NCBI RefSeq assembly: GCF_014650755.1
Contig: NZ_BMVO01000001.1
Location: 558,001 to 622,000, forward strand
DNA: 64,000 nucleotides
Direction: 5' to 3'
Source: Streptomyces chryseus
GTDB taxonomy: Bacteria; Actinomycetota; Actinomycetes; Streptomycetales; Streptomycetaceae
A program made the position numbers and the translations under genes. Positions 40,183 through 49,308 of the stretch are shown here, in pieces. How positions within the stretch are numbered: position 1 is the first letter of the stretch; every line of letters begins with the position of its first letter. The notes under the pieces were generated by a model. It worked only from the letters and a program-made list of their open reading frames with translations. It did not search any database and had not been told where the DNA came from.

Positions 40183-41475
40183 TTACGCCGCCTCGCGCCT
40201 CCACGGCCGGCACAGAGCCGCGAAGAGGGTCAGCGAGGCCAGGGCGCAGGTCAGTTGGACCACCGACATCGGGACCGCCGTCGCCTCGCCCGCGATGCCG
40301 ACCAGCGGGGAGGCGATCGCGCCGATCAGGAACGACGACGTGCCGAGCAGCGCGGACGCCGAGCCCGCCGCGTGCGGGGTGCGCATCAGGGCCAGGGCGT
40401 TGGTGTTGGGCAGGGCGAGGCCCATCGACGACATCAGGACGAAGAGGCCCGCCGCGACCGGCGCCAGGCCGACCTCGCCGAATACCCCGGCGGTCATGAG
40501 GAGCAGCGCGAGGGAGGCCAGGGCGATCAGGAGCAGACCCGTGGCCAGCACCTTGTCCATGCTGATCCGGCCCACCAGCAGCTTGCCGTTGACCTGGCCG
40601 ACCACGATCAGGCCGACCGAGTTGAGGCCGAAGAGCAGGCTGAAGGTCTGGGGCGAGGCGCCGTAGATCTCCTGGACCACGAACGGGGACGCGGCGATGT
40701 ACGCGAAGAGGGCGGCGAACGCCATGCCCCCGGCCAGCATGTAGCCGGTGAAGACCCGGTCCGCGAGGAGTCCGCGCATCGTACGGAGGGCTTCGCCGAC
40801 GCCTCCCCGGTGCCGCCGCTGCGCGGGCAGCGTCTCGTGCAGCCACTTCCACACCACCAGGGTGAGCAGGACGCCCACGCCGGTGAGGACCACGAAGACG
40901 CCCCGCCAGTCGGTGAGGCGCAGCACCTGGCCGCCGATGACCGGCGCGATGACGGGCGCCACACCGGAGATCAGCATGAGGGTGGAGAAGAACCGGGCCA
41001 TCTCCACGCCGTCGTACAGGTCGCGGACGACCGCCCGGGCGATCACGATGCCGGCCGCCCCCGCGAGCCCCTGGAGCAGCCGGAACGCGATCAGGAGCTC
41101 GATGGAGGGCGCGAAGGCGCAGATCGCGGTGGCCGCGACGTACACGGTCATGCCGAGGAGCAGGGGCTTGCGGCGGCCGAACCGGTCGCTCATCGGCCCG
41201 ACGACCAGTTGCCCGAGCGCCATGCCGGCCAGGCACGCGGTCAGAGTGAGCTGCACGGTGGCGGCGGGCGAGCGCAGGGCCCGCGTGACCTCCGGGAGGG
41301 CCGGGAGGTACATGTCCATGGAGAGCGGCGGCAGCGCGGTGAGGCCGCCCAGCACCAGCGTGACCAACAGGCTCGCGCGACGGGCGGCGGGGAGCGCTTC
41401 GGGCTGTTCTGTCCCCTCAGTGCCGGATATGTGACCTTGCGTGGACTGGCCTGTCTCCGGCATTCGCATCTCCAT
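40183..41475 (-). CDS. Bcr/CflA-family multidrug efflux transporter
   Basis: A 430-residue MFS exporter with twelve helices after a 30-residue acidic tail. The Bcr/CflA pattern is clear: LGGLTALPPLSMDMYLPALPEVTRAL at helix 1, VGPMSDRFGRRKPLLLGM in loop 2-3, and LLQGLAGAAGIVIARAVVRDLYDG at helix 4, the family-specific motif. These pumps export bicyclomycin, chloramphenicol, sulfonamides or amino acids. ATG 41475 is used; the second Met (41463) is also possible. It is divergent from the Gfo/Idh-type gene with 68 bases between. The true substrate is unknown. Confidence 0.92.
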   Translation of the reverse strand: MEMRMPETGQSTQGHISGTEGTEQPEALPAARRASLLVTLVLGGLTALPPLSMDMYLPALPEVTRALRSPAATVQLTLTACLAGMALGQLVVGPMSDRFGRRKPLLLGMTVYVAATAICAFAPSIELLIAFRLLQGLAGAAGIVIARAVVRDLYDGVEMARFFSTLMLISGVAPVIAPVIGGQVLRLTDWRGVFVVLTGVGVLLTLVVWKWLHETLPAQRRHRGGVGEALRTMRGLLADRVFTGYMLAGGMAFAALFAYIAASPFVVQEIYGASPQTFSLLFGLNSVGLIVVGQVNGKLLVGRISMDKVLATGLLLIALASLALLLMTAGVFGEVGLAPVAAGLFVLMSSMGLALPNTNALALMRTPHAAGSASALLGTSSFLIGAIASPLVGIAGEATAVPMSVVQLTCALASLTLFAALCRPWRREAA

Positions 41476-41543
41476 GTCGTTGAATCTGCACCTATGCTCT
41501 CAGCTCGTCCAGAGTGGTCGAGACCTTTTCCCTGTGGGCTGGG

Positions 41544-42551
41544 ATGCACAAGGAAACCGTGCGCTGGGGCGTGCTCGCCACCGGCGGCATCGCGTCGTCG
41601 TTCACCACCGATCTGCTGGCGATGCGCGAGAGCGACGGCGCGGAGGTGGTCGCGGTGGCTTCCCGTACGACGGCCGGCGCCAAGGCGTTCGCCGAGCGGT
41701 TCGGGATACCGCGCGCCTACGGGAGCTGGGCGGAGCTCGCCGCCGACGAGGACGTCGACGTCGTGTACGTCGCCGGCCCCCACTCCTCGCACCGGGCCGC
41801 CGCCGCCCTGTGCCTGGAGGCGGGCCGGAACGTGCTGTGCGAGAAGGCGTTCACGCTCAACTCCCGCCAGGCGCGCGAACTGGTCGCTGTGGCCCGGCGC
41901 CACGACCGCTTCCTGATGGAGGCGATGTGGATGTACTGCAACCCCGTCGTGCGCCGGCTCGCCGAGCTGGTGCGGGACGGCGCGATCGGTGAGGTGCGCA
42001 CCGTGCACGCCGACTTCGGGCTCGCGGGCCCGTTCGTCCCCGAGCACCGGCTGCTGGACCCCGCGCTCGGCGGCGGGGCGCTGCTGGACCTGGGCGTGTA
42101 CCCGGTGTCGTTCGCGCATCTGCTGCTGGGCGAGCCCGACCGCGTACAGGCCGACGCGCTCCTTTCGCCGGAGGGCGTCGACCTGAACACCGGCATGCTG
42201 CTCGGGTGGGACGCGGGGGCGACGGCGCTCCTGAGCTGCTCCCTCACCGCCGACACCCCCATGACGGCGGCTGTCACCGGCACGAAGGGCCGGATCGAAC
42301 TCGGGCGCGGCTTCTTCCACCCGGACCGGTTCGTCCTGCACCGGGAGGGGGCCGAGCCCGAGGAGTTCACCGCCGGGGTCGACAGCCGGCACAGCCTCCA
42401 GTACGAGGCCGCCGAGGTCATGCGCTGCCTGCGCGCGGGCGAGAAGGAGTCCCCGCTCGTCCCGCTGGAGGGCAGCCTCGCCGTGATGCGGACGCTCGAC
42501 GCGGTGCGCGACCGTATCGGCGTCCGCTATCCGGCCGACGAGGAGGAGTAG
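41544..42551 (+). CDS. Gfo/Idh/MocA-family oxidoreductase
   Basis: A 335-residue NAD(P)-dependent dehydrogenase for a sugar-like or cyclitol substrate. The nucleotide-binding N-domain reads VRWGVLATGGIASSFTTDLL, with VVAVASRT, DVVYVAGPHSSHRAAAALCLEAGRNVLCEKAFTLN (the catalytic Lys in EKAF), and the substrate domain has GGGALLDLGVYPVSFAHLLLG, where the conserved His/Asp side chains lie. ATG 41544 begins ten residues after an upstream GTG (41514); the family start fits 41544 and the ribosome site is weak in both. It stands alone, convergent with the phosphatase gene. The substrate is unknown. Confidence 0.88.
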   Translation: MHKETVRWGVLATGGIASSFTTDLLAMRESDGAEVVAVASRTTAGAKAFAERFGIPRAYGSWAELAADEDVDVVYVAGPHSSHRAAAALCLEAGRNVLCEKAFTLNSRQARELVAVARRHDRFLMEAMWMYCNPVVRRLAELVRDGAIGEVRTVHADFGLAGPFVPEHRLLDPALGGGALLDLGVYPVSFAHLLLGEPDRVQADALLSPEGVDLNTGMLLGWDAGATALLSCSLTADTPMTAAVTGTKGRIELGRGFFHPDRFVLHREGAEPEEFTAGVDSRHSLQYEAAEVMRCLRAGEKESPLVPLEGSLAVMRTLDAVRDRIGVRYPADEEE

Positions 42552-42565
42552 CGGGCGCGCGGGCG

Positions 42566-44215
42566 TCAGGCGGGTTTCAGGCCCGGGTTGCCCGCCTCCG
42601 TCACCAGCGACGCGGCCGTCATGACCGGCGCGCCGGGCGTGGTGACGGCGGACACCGCCCTGAAGTCCGCGCGCGCCACGTCCGCGCCGAGGGTGACCGT
42701 CGTGTAGCCGCGCCTGCCGTCGTAGAACTTCAGATGCGCGTTGCCCTGCATCAGCCGGTCGTAGTTGGCGGGCCGCTGCGCGCCGTCCTTGCCGCTGGAC
42801 ACGGAGGTGGTGACGAACTCCGTGCCGACGGTGCGCGAGTCCGGGTCCTCGAAGTCCTCCTTGAGGTCGAAGGCGTACGCGACGTGGACGTCGCCCGTGA
42901 GCACCACGAGGTTGTCGACGCCCGCCGCCCGGGCGCCGTCGAGGACACGCCTGCGGGAGGCCGGGTAGCCGTCCCAGGCGTCCATGCTGACCTTGGGGTC
43001 GCCGGCGCTGCGCCGCCGGGCGAAGGTGACCTGCTGGGGTACGACGTTCCACAGCGCCCGGGACGCGTGCCAGCCGTCGACGAGCCACCGCTCCTGCTCC
43101 GCGCCGGTCATGGTGCGCGACGGGTCCTCGGACTCGGGGCCGGGCAGCTGCCAGCCGTCGCCGTACGCCTGGTTGGAGCGGTACTGGCGGGTGTCGAGGA
43201 TGTCGAACTGGGCGAGCCGCCCGAAGTGCAGCCGCCGGTAGAGCCGCATGTCGGGGCCGTCGGGCCGCTGCGGGGCGCGCAGCGGCTGGTTCTCCCAGTA
43301 GGCGCGGTACGCCGCCGCCCTGCGCAGCAGGAACTCCTCGGGCGGTACGTCGTTCTCCGGGGTCCCGCCCGCGTAGTTGTTCTCCGTCTCGTGGTCGTCC
43401 CAGGTGACGACGAAGGGGTGGGCGGCGTGCGCGGCCATCAGGTCCGGGTCGGACTTGTAGAGGGCGTACCGCAGCCGGTAGTCCTCCAGCGTGACCGTCT
43501 CGCGGTTGAAGTGCGCGGGCAGGCGGCGGTCGGTGTAGGCGCGGGCGCCGCCGGTCGCGTTGACGCCGTACTCGTACAGGTAGTCGCCCAGGTGGAAGAC
43601 GACGTCGAGGTCCTCCTCCGCGAGGTGCTTGTACGGGGTGAAGTAGCCGTCGTGGTACGCCTGGCAGGAGACGGCCGCGAGCCGCAGACCGCCGATGCGG
43701 GCGCCCCGGGCGGGGGCGGTGCGGGTGCGTCCGACGGGGCTGAGCCAGTCGCCCGCGCGGAAGCGGTAGTAGTAGACGCGGTCCGGGTCGAGCCCGCCGG
43801 CCTCCACCCGCACGCTGTGGGCGAACTCGGGGTGCGCGGTGACGTGGCCGCGCCGGACGGTGCGGCGGAAGCGGGCGTCGTGCGCGAGTTCCCAGCGCAC
43901 CTGGACGCGGGCGCGCGGGAGGCCGCCGTCGGGCTCGTACGGCTTCGGGGCGAGCCTCGTCCACAGGAGGGCGGACCCGGGAAGCGGGTCGCCGGACGCG
44001 ACGCCGAGCGTGAAGGGGTCGTCGGTGATGCGCCGCGCGTCGAGGTCGGCGGCCTGCGCGGTCCCGGGGAGGTTCGTCGCGAAGGCGAGCGCGGCCGCGG
44101 CTCCGGTGACGGTGAGGAATCCGCGGCGGTGGATGTGCCGGGCGGCGGCCCTGAGCTCCTGGTCGTGGCCGTGGCCCCGGCCCGACGTACCCGGTGCGAC
44201 CGATGTGATAGTCAT
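42566..44215 (-). CDS. phoD: PhoD-type alkaline phosphatase/phosphodiesterase, Tat-exported
   Basis: A 549-residue secreted phosphatase that frees phosphate from mono- or diesters. The Tat signal is [26 protein letters not shown] (about residues 30-56). The metallophosphatase core shows [21 protein letters not shown] in the family-specific N-domain, [50 protein letters not shown] and [18 protein letters not shown], which supply the metal-binding Asp, Asn and His residues. ATG 44215 has GGGGAGGGG upstream. I found no PHO box in the 92 bases before it, which is unusual for a phosphatase. It is divergent from the SDR gene. The symbol denotes the family, not proven orthology. Confidence 0.92.
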   Translation of the reverse strand: MTITSVAPGTSGRGHGHDQELRAAARHIHRRGFLTVTGAAAALAFATNLPGTAQAADLDARRITDDPFTLGVASGDPLPGSALLWTRLAPKPYEPDGGLPRARVQVRWELAHDARFRRTVRRGHVTAHPEFAHSVRVEAGGLDPDRVYYYRFRAGDWLSPVGRTRTAPARGARIGGLRLAAVSCQAYHDGYFTPYKHLAEEDLDVVFHLGDYLYEYGVNATGGARAYTDRRLPAHFNRETVTLEDYRLRYALYKSDPDLMAAHAAHPFVVTWDDHETENNYAGGTPENDVPPEEFLLRRAAAYRAYWENQPLRAPQRPDGPDMRLYRRLHFGRLAQFDILDTRQYRSNQAYGDGWQLPGPESEDPSRTMTGAEQERWLVDGWHASRALWNVVPQQVTFARRRSAGDPKVSMDAWDGYPASRRRVLDGARAAGVDNLVVLTGDVHVAYAFDLKEDFEDPDSRTVGTEFVTTSVSSGKDGAQRPANYDRLMQGNAHLKFYDGRRGYTTVTLGADVARADFRAVSAVTTPGAPVMTAASLVTEAGNPGLKPA

Positions 44216-44281
44216 CTGCCCCTCCCCTGACGGCTGTTGTCAGAGGCATTGGAGTGTCACGGGGCGTCGCCGCGCTTTCAT

Positions 44282-44296
44282 GTACGTGTCACGTAC
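44282..44296. promoter_or_regulatory. Palindrome at the SDR promoter
   Basis: GTACGTG-T-CACGTAC is a perfect palindrome with 7-base arms. It overlaps TACGCT (44294-44299), the likely -10 for the SDR gene that starts at 44308. It is also 67 bases ahead of the divergent phosphatase start. Probably an operator for a dimeric repressor. Confidence 0.5.
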
Positions 44297-44307
44297 GCTG
44301 CTGGGCC

Positions 44308-45060
44308 ATGAACCCTGAGACGAAGATCGCCGTGGTCACCGGAGCGGGCTCGGGCATCGGCCGGGCCGTCGCCCTCGCCCTGGCGGGCGCGGGCTGGTCG
44401 GTGGCGCTGGCCGGGCGGCGCGCCGGGCCGCTGGAGGAGACGGCGCGGGAGGCGGGCGGCGAGACACTGTGCGTCGCGGCGGACGTGTCGCTGCCGGCCG
44501 ATGTCGACCGGCTCTTCGCCGCCGTGCGCGAGCGGTACGGGCGCCTGGACCTGCTCTTCAACAACGCGGGCACGTTCGGGCCGCGCGGGGTGGCGGTGGA
44601 GGACATCGGGTACCAGGAGTGGCGCGCGGTCGTGGACGTGAACGTCACCGGCTCGTTCCTGTGCGCGCAGGCGGCGTTCCGGCAGATGAGGGGTCAGGAC
44701 CCGCAGGGCGGCCGGATCATCAACAACGGGTCGATCTCGGCGCACGCGCCCCGGCCGCACTCGATCGCGTACACGACCACCAAGCACGCCATGACGGGCC
44801 TGACCAAGTCCCTCTCGCTCGACGGCCGGCCGTACCGGATCGCGTGCGGCCAGATCGACATCGGCAACGCGGCGACCGACATGACCGAGCGGATGCAGGC
44901 CGGGATCCTCCAGGCGCACGGCGAGCTGATGGCGGAGCCGGTGATGGACGTGCGGGACGTGGCGCGGACGGTGCTGCACATGGCGGAGCTGCCGCTCGAC
45001 GCGAACGTGCAGTTCGCGACGGTGATGGCGACGACGATGCCGTACGTCGGACGGGGCTGA
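44308..45060 (+). CDS. Short-chain dehydrogenase/reductase
   Basis: A 250-residue NAD(P)-dependent oxidoreductase of the classical SDR family: glycine motif TGAGSGIG (11-18), NNAG (85-88), catalytic Ser in NGSIS (140-144), Tyr-Lys pair YTTTK (155-159). The substrate-binding tail [20 protein letters not shown] is standard. A TACGCT box lies eight bases before ATG 44308 and no ribosome site is seen, so a leaderless start is likely. It is followed 37 bases later by a PhzF-type gene and may be co-transcribed with it. Substrate unknown. Confidence 0.93.
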   Translation: MNPETKIAVVTGAGSGIGRAVALALAGAGWSVALAGRRAGPLEETAREAGGETLCVAADVSLPADVDRLFAAVRERYGRLDLLFNNAGTFGPRGVAVEDIGYQEWRAVVDVNVTGSFLCAQAAFRQMRGQDPQGGRIINNGSISAHAPRPHSIAYTTTKHAMTGLTKSLSLDGRPYRIACGQIDIGNAATDMTERMQAGILQAHGELMAEPVMDVRDVARTVLHMAELPLDANVQFATVMATTMPYVGRG

Positions 45061-45096
45061 GGGAACATCGCCGCCGGGCCCGGGGTTGGGGGCGGT

Positions 45097-45987
45097 ATGA
45101 CGTCATTCACCGACACCGAAGTCCTGCGCTACACCGCCTTCTCGGCCGATCCGGAGGGCGGCAATCCGGCCGGCGTCGTCCTGGACGCGGCCGGGCTCGA
45201 CGACGCGGCGATGCTCGCCGTGGCGGCGGAGCTGGGCTACAGCGAGACCGCTTTCCTCACCGAGGAGCTGGAGCCCGGACGGGCCTTCACGGTCCGCTAC
45301 TTCAGCCCGCAGGGCGAGGTCTCGTTCTGCGGCCACGCGACGGTCGCGACGGCCCTCGCGCTCGCGGAGCACCGGGGCCGGCCCGGCGACGTCGTCTTCG
45401 AGACGCGGGCCGGCACGGTCCCGGTGCGGGTGACGCGGGGCGACGACGGCGCGTACCGCGCCACCCTCACCAGCGTCGAGCCGCACACCGAGGACGCGAC
45501 CGGGGAGGACGTGGCGGAGGCGCTGGCGGCGCTGGACTGGCCGGCCGCCGACCTGGACCCGGCGTTCCCGCCGCGCATCGCGTACGCCGGTGCCCGCCAC
45601 CTGGTCCTGGCGGCCGCGACCCGCGAGCGGCTGGCGCGGCTGTCGTACGACTTCGAGCGGCTCGCGGCGCTGATGCGCCGCCTGGACCTGACGACGGTGC
45701 AGCTGGTGTGGCGCGAGGACGCGACGACGTTCCACGTCCGCGACCCGTTCCCGGTGGGCGGTGTCGTCGAGGACCCGGCAACGGGCGCGGCCGCGGCGGC
45801 GTTCGGGGCGTACGCGCGCGAACTGGGTCTCGTCCCGGGCCAGTCGGTCCTCACCCTCCACCAGGGCGACGACATGGGCCGCCCCGGCGTCCTGACGGTC
45901 GAACTCCACGCGGGCGACGCCCGGATCAGGGTCGGCGGCACGGGCGCGCGCATCCCGGAGAAGGCGGCCGGCCACCCGAACACATGA
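45097..45987 (+). CDS. PhzF-family phenazine-biosynthesis-like isomerase
   Basis: A 296-residue, full-length PhzF-fold protein, related to the isomerase that forms the phenazine precursor and to diaminopimelate epimerase. Motifs are intact: GGNPAGVVLDA with the catalytic Glu in GYSETAFL (about residue 50), SFCGHATVATALAL, and VEDPATGAAAAAFGAY. Most PhzF proteins outside phenazine clusters have no known substrate, and no phenazine gene is nearby, so the role is open. ATG 45097 follows GGGGGCGGT, a modest ribosome site. It follows the SDR gene closely. The shorter relative at 33168-33845 is diverged. Confidence 0.88.
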   Translation: MTSFTDTEVLRYTAFSADPEGGNPAGVVLDAAGLDDAAMLAVAAELGYSETAFLTEELEPGRAFTVRYFSPQGEVSFCGHATVATALALAEHRGRPGDVVFETRAGTVPVRVTRGDDGAYRATLTSVEPHTEDATGEDVAEALAALDWPAADLDPAFPPRIAYAGARHLVLAAATRERLARLSYDFERLAALMRRLDLTTVQLVWREDATTFHVRDPFPVGGVVEDPATGAAAAAFGAYARELGLVPGQSVLTLHQGDDMGRPGVLTVELHAGDARIRVGGTGARIPEKAAGHPNT

Positions 45988-46026
45988 GCCGATGACCTGA
46001 CCGGGCCATCGCGCGAGGTACGCCCC

Positions 46027-46032
46027 TATACT
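46027..46032 (+). promoter_or_regulatory. -10 element of the lamin-tail protein gene
   Basis: TATACT, five of six bases of the consensus, lies 38 bases before the TTG start. No good -35 element is seen at 17-18 bases upstream. Confidence 0.5.
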
Positions 46033-46069
46033 CCACTTCTCTTCACAAATCACACACACGGAGTGCACC

Positions 46070-46522
46070 TTGCGCATACATGTCGCCGCCCTCGCCCTCG
46101 CGGCAGGCGCCCTGCTCGTCGCCGCCGCCCCGGCCCAGGCGGCCCCGCACCAGGGCGGACTCCACCTCGGGAAGATCCAGTACGACAGCCCGGGCAGTGA
46201 CACCCGCAGCAACACCTCGCTGAACGCCGAGTGGGTGGAGATCCACAACAACACCAGCTCGGCGATCCAGCTCCAGAACTACAAGCTGAAGGACAACACG
46301 GGCTACACGTACACCTTCGGCTCGTACCGGATCGGCGCCGGCAAGACGGTCCGCGTCCACACGGGCAGGGGCACCGACGTGTCGGGCCACCGCTACTGGG
46401 GCCGCGGCTCGTACGTCTGGAACAACACCAGTGACAAGGCCCGCCTCATCAGGCCGAGCGGCGCCCAGCACGACTCCTGCTCCTGGACGACGAGCAACAA
46501 CGGCACGAAGTACTGCCACTGA
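46070..46522 (+). CDS. Secreted lamin-tail-domain protein
   Basis: A 150-residue exported protein: signal peptide MRIHVAALALAAGALLVAAAPAQA, then a lamin-tail (immunoglobulin-like) domain with the family features NAEWVEIHNNTSSAIQLQNYKLKDNTGYTYTFGSYRIGAGKTVRVHTGRG and a Cys pair (SCSWTTSNNGTKYC) near the end that could form a disulfide. These domains act as extracellular adhesion or binding modules, sometimes linked to DNA or nucleases, but this copy has no enzyme attached. The start is TTG at 46070, with GGAG at about 8 bases upstream; there is no ATG or GTG choice that keeps the signal peptide. A strong terminator follows. It is convergent with rnpB. Confidence 0.87.
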   Translation: MRIHVAALALAAGALLVAAAPAQAAPHQGGLHLGKIQYDSPGSDTRSNTSLNAEWVEIHNNTSSAIQLQNYKLKDNTGYTYTFGSYRIGAGKTVRVHTGRGTDVSGHRYWGRGSYVWNNTSDKARLIRPSGAQHDSCSWTTSNNGTKYCH

Positions 46523-46535
46523 CACACCGGGGACG

Positions 46536-46559
46536 GACAGGCCCGCACGCGGGCCTGTC
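46536..46559. terminator. Terminator between the lamin-tail gene and rnpB
   Basis: GACAGGCCCG (46536-46545) and CGGGCCTGTC (46550-46559) form a perfect 10-bp stem with a CACG loop. It can serve the lamin-tail gene and, from the other side, rnpB. Confidence 0.8.
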
Positions 46560-46603
46560 GGTTCCGCACCGGTACGCGAGCCGGGCGGCCGGTGAGCGGG
46601 CGG

Positions 46604-47015
46604 GGCAGACGAGTCGGGCTGTACGCCGGGTTCTGTGCCCCGGGACCTCGCGGTCGTCGGGGCGACGGCCATCCATCTAGGACCGGCGTTGCCACCGGCC
46701 TCGTGCGGTCTACCCGCGGACTCGGGCGGGCAGCCCTCGAACGTCCGCGCAGGGCCGTCTCGCGACGACCCCTCTTGACCTTGCTCCAGGTGGGGTTTAC
46801 CTAGCCGCCTGAGTCACCTCAGGCGCTGGTGGTCTCTTACACCACCGTTTCACCCTTACCGAGGACCGAGGTCCCCGGCGGTCTGTTTTCTGTGGCACTG
46901 TCCCGCGGGTCACCCCGGGTGGCCGTTAGCCACCACCTTGCCCTGTGGAGCCCGGACGTTCCTCGGGGAGATCCGGGGATCTCCACGCGGCCGTCCGCCC
47001 GGCTCGTCTGCCGTG
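46604..47015 (-). ncRNA. rnpB: RNase P RNA (bacterial type A)
   Basis: The catalytic RNA that trims the 5' ends of tRNA precursors. Ends were placed by helix P1: GGCAGACGAGCC (minus, near 47012) pairs with CTCGTCTGCC (near 46604). Hallmarks on the minus strand include the 3' stretch CACAGAACCCGGCGTACAG, the near-universal GGTAAACCCC region (about 46790-46800), and the 5' GAGGAACGTCCGGGCTCCAC, followed by ACAGTGCCACAGAAA. TAGCAT (47022-47027) is a suitable -10 with the first transcribed base near 47015. Both ends are good to a few bases. It follows the Uma2 gene on the same strand but has its own promoter. Confidence 0.95.
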
Positions 47016-47046
47016 CCGACCATGCTACCCGCCGGATGGAACCGGC

Positions 47047-47625
47047 CTAGACGAAGTCCGCCGTCTCCAGGTCGAAGCCGAAGGGGTCGGGGAGGGCGAG
47101 GGGCTTACCGAAGGGGACGGTGCACAACTGGCGGTAGTCGTCGCCCTCCGGCTCGCCGAACAGCGTCAGCGAGGACGTCTCGCGGTCGACGAGCAGGTAC
47201 AGGGGGATGCCGCCGCGGGCATAACAGTGCCGCTTGTCCTCCCGGTCGCGCCTCGCCCGAGTGGAGGTGACCTCGGCGACCATGGCGACGCCGTCGCACG
47301 GCATCCACGGTTCGGCACCCCAGTACAGCCCCAGCTCGGTCGGGGCGAAGGTGCAGTCGGGAATGGCGTGGTTCTTCGGACAGGCGCCTCCGCTCTTGAG
47401 CCTGAGGCCCTTGTTCCCGGAGAAGTCCATGTCGGTGCGGGAGCGCCGCATCACCTGCTTCACGATCAGGCCGATGTAGCCCTCGTGGTCCCCGTCCGGC
47501 GGCGGCGTCACGACGATTTCCCCCTCGATCAGCTCGGCTCGGAAGCCTTCCGGCGTATCCAGCGCCAGGAAGCCCTCCAGCAGGACGTCCGCCTGCGTGA
47601 GCGGTTCTTGCGGCATGGCACTCAT
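47047..47625 (-). CDS. Uma2 family (DUF820) restriction-endonuclease-like protein
   Basis: A 192-residue protein of the Uma2 family, with a PD-(D/E)xK nuclease-like fold. The pattern is AELIEGEIVVTPPPDGDHE, NHAIPDCTFAP (Asp of the PD motif) and GVAMVAEVTSTRARRDREDKRHCYARGGIPLYLLVDRE, where Glu and the following Lys/Arg complete the site. Uma2 genes are abundant in Streptomyces and cyanobacteria; a nuclease role is predicted from the fold but not known. ATG 47625 has GGAAGGGG upstream; ATG 47616 is possible. It stands alone, 148 bases after the start region of the RNB gene's terminator side. Confidence 0.85.
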   Translation of the reverse strand: MSAMPQEPLTQADVLLEGFLALDTPEGFRAELIEGEIVVTPPPDGDHEGYIGLIVKQVMRRSRTDMDFSGNKGLRLKSGGACPKNHAIPDCTFAPTELGLYWGAEPWMPCDGVAMVAEVTSTRARRDREDKRHCYARGGIPLYLLVDRETSSLTLFGEPEGDDYRQLCTVPFGKPLALPDPFGFDLETADFV

Positions 47626-47773
47626 GTCACGCCCCTTCCTCGGTCGCTCGCCAGACTGGTGCATCGCGTGATCAGCCGTCCGTGAGATGGGAGCTCTTCC
47701 TCCGATCGTGGCACACGACCGCAGGCCGGTGGCGCGAACCGCGCACCCCGGTCGCCGCGCTCCGGCGGAGCCG

Positions 47774-49216
47774 TCAGGCGGGGGTGAACAGGACCTTCGC
47801 CGTGCCGGGGTCCGCCTGGGTGAGGCGGACCGTGATGCGTTCGCCCAGGGGGAGGTCGGCGCCGCCGCCCTCGACGCGGCCGACCACCGCCACGTCCTCC
47901 AGGTGCACCGTGCCGACGGCCCGGTCGTGGTCCCGCACGTCGACCACGCGCGCGTGGAAGAGGTCGCCCACGCGGTCCCGCAGCAGCGCGGCCTCGACGA
48001 CGTCCACGCACTCGCGCTCGACGGTCGCCGCCCGCCGCGTCCCCTCCGCCATCTCCCGCGGCAGGCCGGGCAGCGCGTCCCGTACCCACTGCGGCGGCTC
48101 CTCGCCCGCCGCCGCGGCGACGCACAGCTCGCCGGCGTAACGGTCGACCAGGCGGCGCAGCGGGGCCGTGCAGTGGGTGTACGGGGCGGCGACCGCCGCG
48201 TGCACGGCGGGGTCGGGGACCTCGCCGTTCGTGAAGACGGTGTAGCCCGCCCCGCGCAGCAGCGTCGTGCACTCCTGCAGGAACGCGGCGTGCGCGGCCT
48301 TCGTCGGGTCCAGGGAGCGGACGATCTCGGCGTACGAGGTGTGATGCGGCCACTCGATCCGCAGCGCCCGCGCCACCCGGCGCAGACGGGCCACCTCGCC
48401 GAGCGGGGCGGCGGGGAGGGTGCGGAGGATGCCGGTGCCGGTGGCGGTCATCAGGTCGGCGGCGGCCATGCCGGTGAGGAGGGAGATCTGGGCGTTCCAC
48501 CCGTCGGCCGGCAGCGGGGCACGGAAGCCGAGGAAGTACGTGTCGCCGCGCTCGACGATCTCCTGCTCCGGAACGTTCAGCGAGATCCCGCCGCGCTCGC
48601 GCTCCAGCGCCTCGCGCAGCCGTCCGATGTCGCGCAGCAGCGCGACCGGCTCCTGTGCCGTGCCCGCGTCGATCCGCTGCTGGACAGCGGAGTAGTCGAG
48701 CCGCGCCCGGCTCCGTACCAGCGCGCGCCGCACGTCGACCGTCTCGGTGCGGCCGAGTGCGTCGAGGTCGACGCGCCACAGCAGGGCCGGGCACGTCTGG
48801 CCGGGCAGCAGGCTGGCGGCGCCTTCGGAGAGCCGCGGCGGGTGCAGCGGGATCTTCCCGTCCGGGAAGTACAGCGTCATGACCCTGCGGTGCGCCTCGG
48901 CGTCGATCGCCCCGCCCGGCCGCACGAAGGCGGCCACGTCCGCGATCGCGTAGTGCACGCGGTAGCCGCCGCCCTCGCGACGGGCCAGGTGCATCGCCTG
49001 GTCGAGGTCGACGGCACCGGGCGGGTCGACGGTGAACAGGGGGACATGGGTCGCGTCGTACGCGGGCAGCCGGGGCGCCCTCACGGCTTCCTCCGCTTCC
49101 GCGAGGACCTCGGCCGGGAACTCCCCCGGCACGTCGAGCGTGGTGCGCAGGGAGCGCAGGGCCGCCCGGAGGGGGGCCTGTGGTGCGCCGGTCACATGGA
49201 TGGGGCGGCGGGGCAT
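47774..49216 (-). CDS. RNB-domain exoribonuclease (RNase II/R-like)
   Basis: A 480-residue 3'-5' exoribonuclease, a compact form lacking the usual cold-shock and S1 domains in recognisable form. The catalytic magnesium site is DPPGAVDLDQAMHLARREGG (residues about 64-83), with the downstream features HYAIADVAAFVRPGGAIDAEA, TLYFPDGKIPLHPPRLSEGAASL and APYTHCTAPLRRLVDRYAGEL that contact the RNA end. The C-terminal part (VVDVRDHDRAVGTVHLEDVAVVG) may be a short OB-like fold. ATG 49216 is preceded by GGACC and starts MPRRPIHVTG. It is divergent from yaaA. Similar short RNB proteins occur across actinobacteria. Confidence 0.93.
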   Translation of the reverse strand: MPRRPIHVTGAPQAPLRAALRSLRTTLDVPGEFPAEVLAEAEEAVRAPRLPAYDATHVPLFTVDPPGAVDLDQAMHLARREGGGYRVHYAIADVAAFVRPGGAIDAEAHRRVMTLYFPDGKIPLHPPRLSEGAASLLPGQTCPALLWRVDLDALGRTETVDVRRALVRSRARLDYSAVQQRIDAGTAQEPVALLRDIGRLREALERERGGISLNVPEQEIVERGDTYFLGFRAPLPADGWNAQISLLTGMAAADLMTATGTGILRTLPAAPLGEVARLRRVARALRIEWPHHTSYAEIVRSLDPTKAAHAAFLQECTTLLRGAGYTVFTNGEVPDPAVHAAVAAPYTHCTAPLRRLVDRYAGELCVAAAAGEEPPQWVRDALPGLPREMAEGTRRAATVERECVDVVEAALLRDRVGDLFHARVVDVRDHDRAVGTVHLEDVAVVGRVEGGGADLPLGERITVRLTQADPGTAKVLFTPA

Positions 49217-49308
49217 GGTCCGAGCGTAGGTCCGGCGGGGCCGGGCGGCACGGCGGGCTCCGCTTACCCTGGCGTTTTGGTCTGTCGCGTTGTCGAAGGA
49301 GTTCCGCC

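Noticed and set aside
42000..46000. Phenazine biosynthetic cluster suggested by PhzF genes
   Set aside because: No other phz gene is present; isolated PhzF-fold proteins are widespread with other or unknown roles.
46590..47040. Short open frames inside the RNase P RNA region
   Set aside because: The DNA has the structure and conserved positions of rnpB on the minus strand; the frames have no ribosome sites or homologous features.
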